Shown here piece by piece: positions 24,810 to 31,776 of a stretch of 64,000 bases of DNA. The position numbers were made by a program, and so were the translations under genes. Under the pieces are notes generated by a model that was not told the DNA's origin, searched no databases, and saw only the letters and a list, made by a program, of their open reading frames with translations. The stretch is from Roseomonas sp. AR75. GTDB taxonomy: Bacteria > Pseudomonadota > Alphaproteobacteria > Acetobacterales > Acetobacteraceae. Within the stretch, counting starts at the first letter, position 1. Each line of letters starts with the position of its first letter. The stretch covers positions 1 through 64,000 of the forward strand of contig NZ_STGB01000005.1 in assembly GCF_005222815.1 (NCBI RefSeq). The letters run 5' to 3'.

Positions 24810-26312
24810 ATGGAACTGCTGCTGACGAACCTCGGGCACGGCATGAGTGTCGCGCTGAGCTTCGAGAACCTGCTCTTCTGCTTCATCGGCTGCCTGATCG
24901 GTACCGCCATCGGCGTGCTGCCGGGCATCGGGCCGGTGGCGACGATCTCGCTGCTGCTGCCGATCACCTTCGGTCAGCCCGCCACGACGGCCATCATCAT
25001 GCTCGCGGGCATCTATTACGGCGCGCAGTACGGCGGATCGACCACGGCCATCCTGCTGAATTTGCCAGGCGAGGTCAGTTCGGTCGTCACGACGCTCGAA
25101 GGCTACAAGATGGCGCGGCGCGGCCGCGCGGGCGCGGCGCTGACCATCGCCGCGGTGGGATCCTTCTTCGCCGGGTCGGTCGCAACCATCTTCGTCGCCG
25201 CCTCCGGCCCGCTGCTGACCTCGGTGGCCCTGTCCTTCGGCCCGGCCGACTACTTCTCGCTGATGCTGCTGGGCCTGATCATCTCCGCGGTGCTGGCGCA
25301 GGGCTCGGTGGTGAAGGCGATCGCGATGGTGGTGCTCGGCGTCTCGCTCGGTCTGGTGGGCACGGATGTGCAGACCGGCCAGCAGCGCTTCACCTTCGGC
25401 ATCCCGGAACTGTCGGACGGCATCGGCTTCGTGACGATCGCCATGGGCATGTTCGGCATCGCCGAGATCATCCTGAACCTGGAGCGCCCGGAATCGCGCA
25501 GCGTGCTGACCACGAAGGTGGAAAGCCTGTGGCTGACGCGGGAGGAGGCGATGCGCGCGATCCCGTCGGTGCTGCGCGGCACGGCGTTGGGCTCGGTGCT
25601 CGGCATCCTGCCCGGCGGCGGCGCGGCGCTCTCGGCCTTCGGCTCCTACATGATGGAGCGGCGGCTTTCGAAGTACAAGCATGAGTTCGGCACCGGCGCG
25701 ATCGAGGGCGTGGCAGGGCCGGAATCGGCGAACAACGCGGCGTCCCAGACCAGCTTCATTCCGCTGCTCACGCTCGGCATTCCCGGCAACGCGGTGATGG
25801 CTCTGATGGTCGGCGCGCTGATCATCCAGGGCATCCAGCCCGGCCCCCGCATGGTGGAGGCGCAGCCCGACCTGTTCTGGGGCCTGATCGCCTCGATGTG
25901 GGTCGGCAACCTGATGCTGCTGATCATCAACCTGCCGATGATCGGCATGTGGGTGAAGCTGCTGCAGGTGCCCTACAAGTTCATGTATCCGGCGATCCTG
26001 ACCTTCTGCGCGATCGGCGTCTACTCGATCAACAACAACGTCTTCGACGTCTACCAGATGCTGGCCTTCGGCATCTTCGGCTACCTCTGCTCCAAGCTGA
26101 AGATGGAGCCGGCGCCGCTGCTGATCGGCTTCGTGCTCGGCCCGATGATGGAGGAGCATCTGCGCCGCGCCATGCTGCTGTCGCGCGGCGACGTGATGGT
26201 GTTCTTCGAGCGGCCGATCTCGGCGACGCTGCTCGGCATCGGCTTCATCGCCCTGCTGACGATGCTGCTGCCGAACATCCGCAAGAAGAAGGACTCGGCG
26301 CTGGCCGAGTAG
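24810..26312 (+). CDS. tctA: TctA, large membrane subunit of TTT transporter
   Basis: A 500-residue integral membrane protein with about 12 hydrophobic segments. It carries GVLPGIGPVATISLLLP (about 34-50), YYGAQYGGSTTAILLNLPGE (about 69-88), and later ILPGGGAALSAFGSY and GPESANNAASQTSFIPLLTL, all signatures of TctA. It forms the translocation pathway driven by the ion gradient. The gene ends in a strong intrinsic terminator. Confidence 0.93.
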   Translation: MELLLTNLGHGMSVALSFENLLFCFIGCLIGTAIGVLPGIGPVATISLLLPITFGQPATTAIIMLAGIYYGAQYGGSTTAILLNLPGEVSSVVTTLEGYKMARRGRAGAALTIAAVGSFFAGSVATIFVAASGPLLTSVALSFGPADYFSLMLLGLIISAVLAQGSVVKAIAMVVLGVSLGLVGTDVQTGQQRFTFGIPELSDGIGFVTIAMGMFGIAEIILNLERPESRSVLTTKVESLWLTREEAMRAIPSVLRGTALGSVLGILPGGGAALSAFGSYMMERRLSKYKHEFGTGAIEGVAGPESANNAASQTSFIPLLTLGIPGNAVMALMVGALIIQGIQPGPRMVEAQPDLFWGLIASMWVGNLMLLIINLPMIGMWVKLLQVPYKFMYPAILTFCAIGVYSINNNVFDVYQMLAFGIFGYLCSKLKMEPAPLLIGFVLGPMMEEHLRRAMLLSRGDVMVFFERPISATLLGIGFIALLTMLLPNIRKKKDSALAE

Positions 26313-26336
26313 CGCGCGGCCGCGTCACCCCGGATC

Positions 26337-26370
26337 AGGGCCGCCCCGCAGGGGGCGGCCCTTTTCGTTT
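26337..26370 (+). terminator. Intrinsic terminator after tctA
   Basis: AGGGCCGCCCC (26337-26347) pairs perfectly with GGGGCGGCCCT (26352-26362) around a 4-nt loop and is followed by TTTTCGTTT. It lies 24 bp after the tctA stop codon and should end the Bug-tctB-tctA transcript. Confidence 0.92.
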
Positions 26371-26409
26371 GCGCCGCGCGGCGCATGATGGCGCGGAGGA
26401 GGAACGCGG

Positions 26410-27162
26410 ATGGACCTGCAACTGACCGGCAAGGTGGCGCTGGTGACCGGCGCCTCGGTGGGGCTCGGGCGCGGCATCGCGCGGATGCTGGCCGCGGAGG
26501 GCTGCCGGCTGGCGCTGCTGGCACGGAGGCGCAACCTGCTGGAGGAGCTGGCGGCGGAACTGCCGGCGGGCGCCGAGCCGCTGATCGTGGTGGAGGATTT
26601 CCGCAGCGAGGGGGCGGCGGAGCGCACGCGCGACGCGGTGCTCGGCCGCTTCGGGCGCTGCGACATCCTCGTGAACAACGCGGGCGGCAGCCGGCCGCAG
26701 TCCGACCTCGGCAGCGAGGCGGTCTGGATGGAAAGCCTCGACCTCAATTTCCACGCCGGGCGGCGCATGGCGCATGCCTTCGTGCCCGCGATGCAGGCGC
26801 AGAAATTCGGGCGCATCGTGAACATCACCGGGCCGGACGAGCCCTTCAGCATCAACGCCGCCAACGCGCCGAACGGCGCGGTGCATATCTGGGCCAAGGC
26901 ACTGTCGCGACATCTCGGGCGCGACGGCATCACCGTGAACTGCATCCCGCCCGGCCGCATCCATTCCGAGCAGATCGACACGCGCATCCTGCCGACGCCG
27001 GAGATCGCGCGGGAATGGGCCGAGCGCGAGGTGCCGGTCGGCTATGTGGGCGAGCCGGAGGACCTGGCGGTGCTGGTGGCATTCCTCTGCTCCCCGCGGG
27101 CGCGCTACATCACGGGACAGGTGATCCATGTGGATGGGGGGGTCAGGCGGTTCAGCCATTGA
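26410..27162 (+). CDS. Short-chain dehydrogenase/reductase family protein, atypical active site
   Basis: The 250-residue protein has the SDR Rossmann fold: VTGASVGLGRGIARML (12-27) for cofactor binding and LVNNAGG (87-93). The region that normally holds the catalytic Ser and Y-x-x-x-K reads NITGPDEPFSINAANAPNG (138-156). Alignment by the following ITVNCIPPG leaves no Tyr or Lys in the right place. It may be a non-canonical reductase, a binding protein or a dead paralogue. The ATG has a strong GGAGGA upstream, and a family C hairpin pair follows its stop. Confidence 0.82.
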   Translation: MDLQLTGKVALVTGASVGLGRGIARMLAAEGCRLALLARRRNLLEELAAELPAGAEPLIVVEDFRSEGAAERTRDAVLGRFGRCDILVNNAGGSRPQSDLGSEAVWMESLDLNFHAGRRMAHAFVPAMQAQKFGRIVNITGPDEPFSINAANAPNGAVHIWAKALSRHLGRDGITVNCIPPGRIHSEQIDTRILPTPEIAREWAEREVPVGYVGEPEDLAVLVAFLCSPRARYITGQVIHVDGGVRRFSH

Positions 27163-27167
27163 ACCGT

Positions 27168-27211
27168 GCGGGGCTCCGCCCCGCGCCCCGCCGGGGAGGA
27201 TGATCCTCCCC
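27168..27211. repeat. Tandem GC hairpin pair (family C)
   Basis: GCGGGGC (27168-27174) pairs with GCCCCGC (27178-27184), and GGGGAGGA (27193-27200) pairs with TCCTCCCC (27204-27211), each with a 3-nt loop. It starts 6 bp after the SDR stop codon and resembles the pair at 3012-3064. A role in ending or stabilising the SDR transcript is inferred. Confidence 0.6.
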
Positions 27212-27238
27212 GGGCCCCTCCCGGCGTGGGGGACGACG

Positions 27239-27718
27239 ATGCGGCACGCGGCGCAGCAGAATCACATCCGGCGGACCATCGCGCGGGCGAAGCGGCGGCG
27301 CGGCAATGCGCCGATGCCGCCGGGTCTCGGCGAAAGGCTGGCGGATGCCGTGGCGGCGACGGTGGGATCGTGGCGGTTCATCGCGGTGCAGTCGGCACTG
27401 CTCGGCGCCTGGATCGTCGCCAACGCAGTGGCGGGGCGCGAGGCGTGGGACCCCTTCCCCTTCATCCTGCTGAACCTGCTGCTGTCCTTCCAGGCGGCCT
27501 ATACGGCGCCGGTCATCATGATGAGCCAGAACCGCCAATCCGACATGGACCGCGACCGCGCGCTGGCGGACTACCAGGTGAACCTGCGCGCGGAGGCGGA
27601 GATCGCGCTGCTGCACGAGAAGGTGGACCTGCTGCGCGAGCAGGAGGTGCAGGAGTTGACTCGGCTGCTGCGCGACACGCTCGCGCGGCTGGAGAAGCTG
27701 GAGGAGCGGCGGGCATGA
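27239..27718 (+). CDS. DUF1003 family membrane protein
   Basis: The 159-residue protein has the DUF1003 pattern of two membrane helices (about 42-63, then DPFPFILLNLLLSFQAAYTA around 70-89) followed by PVIMMSQNRQ and a long C-terminal coiled coil rich in Glu, Leu and Arg. Function is unknown. Its stop overlaps the start of a 53-residue membrane protein by ATGA. Confidence 0.8.
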   Translation: MRHAAQQNHIRRTIARAKRRRGNAPMPPGLGERLADAVAATVGSWRFIAVQSALLGAWIVANAVAGREAWDPFPFILLNLLLSFQAAYTAPVIMMSQNRQSDMDRDRALADYQVNLRAEAEIALLHEKVDLLREQEVQELTRLLRDTLARLEKLEERRA

Positions 27719-27876
27719 TCGGCTGGATCGTCCGCATCCTGCTGCTGGCGGGCGGCGCGGTGGCCGCGCTGTTCGTGGCGCCGGATGCGGAGAATTTCGA
27801 CATCGTGCAGGGGATGGCGTCGGTCGCGATCCTCGCCGCGGTCGTGCTGGTGGTGGCGCTGATCAGCCGGAAGTGA
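27715..27876 (+). CDS. Small two-helix membrane protein
   Basis: A 53-residue protein with two hydrophobic segments (about 3-21 and 34-50) separated by a short acidic loop (APDAENFDIVQ). I do not recognise it. Overlap with the DUF1003 gene (ATGA at 27715-27718) suggests coupled translation and a joint role in the membrane. Confidence 0.6.
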   Translation: MIGWIVRILLLAGGAVAALFVAPDAENFDIVQGMASVAILAAVVLVVALISRK

Positions 27877-27926
27877 TGCGGCGACCGGGTCGCGAGAAGA
27901 GCACAAGCGCCCGCGGATCTTGCCCG

Positions 27927-27967
27927 CCCCCCTCACCCTGCCCTCTCCCCCCTGCGGGGGGAGAGGG
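27927..27967 (-). repeat. Family A hairpin repeat, copy A2
   Basis: A perfect 12-bp stem (27941-27952 and 27956-27967, loop TGC) preceded on the plus strand by the CCCCCCTCACCC arm. It ends 2 bp from the patatin stop codon, in the gap between convergent genes. Confidence 0.85.
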
Positions 27968-27969
27968 TT

Positions 27970-29016
27970 CTAGGACAGCCTTGGCCCGGGCGCGTCGGGG
28001 TCGAAGCCCATGGCGGCGGGGCTGGCCAGCGGCTTCTGCATCTCCATGACCAGCCCGTTCAGCGCGCCCGAGGCCTTGAAGCGCGCGAAGACCTGCTCGC
28101 CGAGTTTCTGCAGCCCGCCGATGGTGGGCCGCGCGACATCGTCCATGGTGTAGGCGGGCGGCGGCGGATCCAGTTCCACCTGCAGCCGGAAATAGGCGAG
28201 TTCGTCGCGCGCCTGGCGCAGCATCATCTCATGCTCGGTGACGGCGGAGGCGCCGTCCATGAAGACGTCGATCAGCCCGGGCAGCCAGCCGGCGAAGCCA
28301 TAGGCCTGCGCCTTGGCCCCGTCGATCCGGTTGACCCGCGCGCCGGTGCCGAGCGAAAGCACGAGGGCGCGGTCGGCCTTCGGGAAGATCCGCCGTGCCT
28401 CCGCCAGGGCCAGCGCGGACGGGTCGTTGGCGAAGACGCCGCCATCGACCAGCGCATGGCGCCGCTGCGCGGGCGCGTAGTTCGCGTCCAGCGATTCCAC
28501 GATGGCGGGCGGGAAATAGGTGGGCGCGGCGGAGGTCGCGCGCGCGACGTCGCGCAGCCGGAAATCCTCGCTGCCATGCAGCCGCGCGCGCCAGGAGCTG
28601 AACAGCTTGGGCCGCGCACGCTCCAGGTCCCAGGCGGTGACGAGAAGCTCGGGCGCGACCTCCCGCAGCTGCGTCTCGCCGAGGCGCTGCGTGAGCAGCC
28701 CTTCCAGCGCGGCGGGTTCGTATTTGCATTGGGACAGCGGGTTGCGGTGCGACCAGGCGCCGGGCGGGAAGATGGTGCCGCCATGCACGGTGTAGAGTTC
28801 GGCCAGTTCCGCGGGGCCGTGGCGCAGCGGGCCTGGGGCGCAGAGGCCGGCCGCCATGATGCCGCCCGTGGAGGTGCCGGCGACGAGGTGGAAGGCATTG
28901 GCCAGAGACTTGCCGGGCAGGCCGAGGGCGGCCGCGATGTGGCCGAGCGCGACGGCGGGGATCAGGCCGCGGATGCCGCCGCCATCGAGGGAGAGGATGC
29001 GGACCGTGCCGGGCAT
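27970..29016 (-). CDS. Patatin-like phospholipase (CBASS-capsule/PNPLA type)
   Basis: A 348-residue patatin-fold lipid acyl hydrolase. It starts VRILSLDGGGIRG with the oxyanion glycines at 12-14, has the nucleophile elbow G-T-S-T-G with Ser49, and the catalytic Asp in D-G-G at 191. Such enzymes cleave acyl chains from phospholipids. Patatins of this compact type are sometimes effectors of anti-phage systems, but no cyclase or other defence gene is adjacent, so a general lipase role is equally possible. The start is the ATG at 29014-29016 with GAAGGGAG upstream. Confidence 0.87.
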   Translation of the reverse strand: MPGTVRILSLDGGGIRGLIPAVALGHIAAALGLPGKSLANAFHLVAGTSTGGIMAAGLCAPGPLRHGPAELAELYTVHGGTIFPPGAWSHRNPLSQCKYEPAALEGLLTQRLGETQLREVAPELLVTAWDLERARPKLFSSWRARLHGSEDFRLRDVARATSAAPTYFPPAIVESLDANYAPAQRRHALVDGGVFANDPSALALAEARRIFPKADRALVLSLGTGARVNRIDGAKAQAYGFAGWLPGLIDVFMDGASAVTEHEMMLRQARDELAYFRLQVELDPPPPAYTMDDVARPTIGGLQKLGEQVFARFKASGALNGLVMEMQKPLASPAAMGFDPDAPGPRLS

Positions 29017-29090
29017 GGCGGGGCTCCCTTCTGGGTGGTGTGGGAGCGTAGCGCATTTCCCGGTTCCAGAGGCAGCGCGATGCCTCGTTG

Positions 29091-29136
29091 CCCCCCTCAC
29101 CCAACCCTCTCCCCCCCCTTGGGGGGGGGGAGAGGG
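29091..29136 (-). repeat. Family A hairpin repeat, copy A3 (expanded G/C run)
   Basis: The same element as the other family A copies but with a longer homopolymeric stem: CCCTCT plus eight C (29105-29118), loop TT, and ten G plus AGAGGG (29121-29136). It lies 47 bp beyond the stop of the DegP-like gene. The long G run may be prone to slippage. Confidence 0.8.
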
Positions 29137-29183
29137 CTTTTCGTGGGAGAGGGGAGAGGCGGCCTGGGAAGGCGTTCGGGGGC

Positions 29184-30131
29184 TCAGGCGCGCTCCTCGG
29201 GCGTCGCGCGGAAGCGGCGGAGGTCGCCGCGGCGCAGGACGACCAGCTCCGCCGGCTCGCCGACGCGGTCGCCGGTGAGCCAGCGCAGCAGGGAATCGAC
29301 GCCCAGCATCGGCTCGCCGGCGGCCGACAGCAGCAGGTCGCCGCGCTCCACGCCGGCGCGATCGGCCGGGCTGCCGCGCTGCACCTCCGTCACCAGCACG
29401 CCGGTCGCCTGGTCCAGGCCATGCAGCCGCGCGAAGCGGCGCGGGATGGCTTCGAGCTGGCCGGAGAGGCCGAGCCGGGCGCGGCGGACGCGGCCGAAGC
29501 GGATCAGCTGGCCGAGCACGACCAGCGCAGTGTTGGACGCGACCGCGAAGCAGAGACCCTGCGCGCCGCCGATCATCGCGGTGTTGATGCCCACCACCTG
29601 GCCGCGGCTGTCCACCAGCGCGCCGCCGGAATTGCCGGGGTTCAGCGCGGCGTCGGTCTGCACCAGGTCCTCGATCGGCCGGCCGCCTGCGCCCGTCAGC
29701 GTGCGGCCGAGCGCGCTGACGACGCCCGCCGTGACGGTGGAGGAGAAGCCGAGCGGGTTGCCGATGGCGATGGCGAGCTGGCCGGGGCGGAGCAATGCGG
29801 AATCGCCGAGCGTCGCGGCGGGCAGCGCGGCCTCGGTCTCGGCGCGCAGCAGGGCGAGGTCGGTGTCGGGATCGTCGCCCAGCAGGCGCGCGGGCATTCG
29901 GCGGCCCTCGGCGGTGGCGACCAGGATCGTCCCGGCGCCGCGCACGACATGGCTGTTGGTCAGGATCAGCCCGTCCGGGGAGACGATCACGCCGGAGCCG
30001 GCGCCGCCGCCACGGCCGGCGCGGATGGCCACGTTCACCACCGCCGGCCCGGCCCGCTCCACGGCGGCGGTGACGGCGACGGAGTAGGCGTCCAGCAGGA
30101 CGCCGTCGGGGGGGATGGGGGCATCGAGCAT
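29184..30131 (-). CDS. Trypsin-like serine protease with PDZ domain (DegP/HtrA family)
   Basis: A 315-residue S1C protease. The catalytic triad is His61 (TNSHVV), Asp91 (DTDLALL) and Ser168 (G-N-S-G-G), and a PDZ domain follows (about 215-300) with ERGDLLLSAAGEP. HtrA enzymes act in periplasmic protein quality control. From the ATG at 30129-30131 no signal peptide is visible; the 22 extra residues available upstream do not form one either. It may be cytoplasmic, or have an unusual export. It is divergent from the Na+/H+ antiporter gene. Confidence 0.87.
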   Translation of the reverse strand: MLDAPIPPDGVLLDAYSVAVTAAVERAGPAVVNVAIRAGRGGGAGSGVIVSPDGLILTNSHVVRGAGTILVATAEGRRMPARLLGDDPDTDLALLRAETEAALPAATLGDSALLRPGQLAIAIGNPLGFSSTVTAGVVSALGRTLTGAGGRPIEDLVQTDAALNPGNSGGALVDSRGQVVGINTAMIGGAQGLCFAVASNTALVVLGQLIRFGRVRRARLGLSGQLEAIPRRFARLHGLDQATGVLVTEVQRGSPADRAGVERGDLLLSAAGEPMLGVDSLLRWLTGDRVGEPAELVVLRRGDLRRFRATPEERA

Positions 30132-30195
30132 GGCTGCCAATTTGGGAATGCCGATCCCCTCCCCCAAGCGGGCGCATGGCTTGTATGTTCCGGGC

Positions 30196-31770
30196 ATGGA
30201 GATCGTGCAGGCCGTCCTGGCCCTGGTGACGGCCTGCGTCGTGTTTGCGCTGCTCGCGCGGCGGGCGAAGCTGCCCTATGCGGTGATCCTGGTGCTGGGC
30301 GGCATCGCGCTGGCCTTCGTGCCGGACCTGCCGCATGTGACCCTCGACCCGGAGCTGGCGCTGGCCTTCTTCGTGCCGCCGCTGCTGCAGGCCAGCGCCT
30401 GGCGGACGGATTGGCGCGCCTTCCGCTCCGCGCTGCGGCCGATCCTGCTGCTGGCGGTGGGGGCGGTGCTGTTCACCGCGGCCTGCGTGGCCCTCACGAT
30501 CAAGCTGTTGATCCCGGACCTGCCCTGGGCGGCGGCGATCGCGCTGGGCGCCATCGTCTCGCCGCCCGATGCGGTGGCGGTGTCGGCGGTGCTGCGGCGG
30601 CTGCCGGTGCCGCGGCGGCTGGTGGTGGTGCTGGAGGGCGAGAGCCTGGTCAACGACGCGACGGCGCTGGTGCTGTACCACTTCGCCATCGTGGCGGTCG
30701 TCGCCGGCAGCATCACGCCCTATGAGGCGCCGGGCGACTTCCTGTTCGTCGCGGCCGGCGGCATCGCGATCGGCGTGCTGGTGGGCTACCTGGCCATCGC
30801 CGCCTTCCGCCGGCTGGACGATGCGCTGCTGGACACGGCCGTCAGCTTCATCGCCTGCTACGCGGCCTTCATGGCGGCGGATGCGCTCGGCGCCTCCGGC
30901 GTGATCGCGGTGGTCAGCGCGGGGCTGGTGATGGGGCAGCAGCAGCACCGGGTGATCTCGGCCGAATCGCGCGTGACCTCGGTGGTGGTGTGGCGCTTCA
31001 TCGAATTCATCCTGACCAGCCTGATCTTCATCCTGGTGGGGTTGCAGCTGCGCGGCATCCTGGACCGGCTGGCGGGGACCAGCCCGTGGGAGCTGGCGGG
31101 GCTGGCGCTGGCGATCTCGGCGGTGCTGATCCTCTCGCGCTTCGTCTACGTCATCCCCGGCGAGTATCTCTGGCAGCTGGTGCGCCACGGCCGGCTGCCG
31201 CGGGGGCACAACACCTTCGGCGAGGCGCTCGTGGTCTCCTGGGCGGGGATGCGCGGCGTCGTGTCTTTGGCGGCGGCGCTGGCGCTGCCGCTGGATTTCC
31301 CGCAGCGCGACCTGCTGGTGTTCCTGGCCTTCACCGCAATCCTCGCCACGCTGATCCTGCAGGGCACGACGCTGGGCTGGGTGATCCAGCGCTTCGAGGT
31401 GCAGGAGGAACGGCAGGCGGGCATCCCCTCGCAGGAGGCGACGGCGCGGCGGCAGGTGGCGCATGCGACGCTGGCGGAGATCGAGCGGCGTGCGGAGGAC
31501 GTGCTGGAAGGCGCGGTGGCGCGCGACCTGATCGGCGAGTATCGCGACAAGGCCAGGCTGTTCCACGGCGTGGCGGAAGGCAGCGCCCAGGCGGAGCTGG
31601 AGGCGCGGCTGCGCATCCGGCTGGCGGCGCTGCGCGCCGGGCGGGAGGCGCTTCTGGAACATCACCGCAGCGACGGGCTCTCGGACGAGGTGCTGACGGC
31701 GCTGGAGATGGAAATGGATCTCGAGGAGCTGCGCTTCCTGCGGCTGCTCGGCGCGGCACCGAAAGGCTGA
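30196..31770 (+). CDS. CPA1-family Na+/H+ antiporter
   Basis: A 524-residue membrane protein with about 12 helices. VSPPDAVAVSAVLRRLPVP (about 119-137) and VVVLEGESLVNDATALVLY (about 140-158) are hallmarks of CPA1 exchangers; the Asn-Asp pair binds the cation. A cytoplasmic tail of about 100 residues (coiled, Ala/Glu/Arg-rich) may regulate the exchanger. It exports Na+ or K+ in exchange for H+. The ATG at 30196 starts the first helix. The helicase gene follows 6 bp after its stop, so the two may be co-transcribed. Confidence 0.88.
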   Translation: MEIVQAVLALVTACVVFALLARRAKLPYAVILVLGGIALAFVPDLPHVTLDPELALAFFVPPLLQASAWRTDWRAFRSALRPILLLAVGAVLFTAACVALTIKLLIPDLPWAAAIALGAIVSPPDAVAVSAVLRRLPVPRRLVVVLEGESLVNDATALVLYHFAIVAVVAGSITPYEAPGDFLFVAAGGIAIGVLVGYLAIAAFRRLDDALLDTAVSFIACYAAFMAADALGASGVIAVVSAGLVMGQQQHRVISAESRVTSVVVWRFIEFILTSLIFILVGLQLRGILDRLAGTSPWELAGLALAISAVLILSRFVYVIPGEYLWQLVRHGRLPRGHNTFGEALVVSWAGMRGVVSLAAALALPLDFPQRDLLVFLAFTAILATLILQGTTLGWVIQRFEVQEERQAGIPSQEATARRQVAHATLAEIERRAEDVLEGAVARDLIGEYRDKARLFHGVAEGSAQAELEARLRIRLAALRAGREALLEHHRSDGLSDEVLTALEMEMDLEELRFLRLLGAAPKG

Positions 31771-31776
31771 GGCGGC

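Noticed and set aside
27970..29016. Patatin as part of a CBASS defence operon
   Set aside because: No nucleotidyltransferase, ubiquitin-like or other CBASS gene is adjacent; neighbours are a membrane protein pair and a DegP-like gene.
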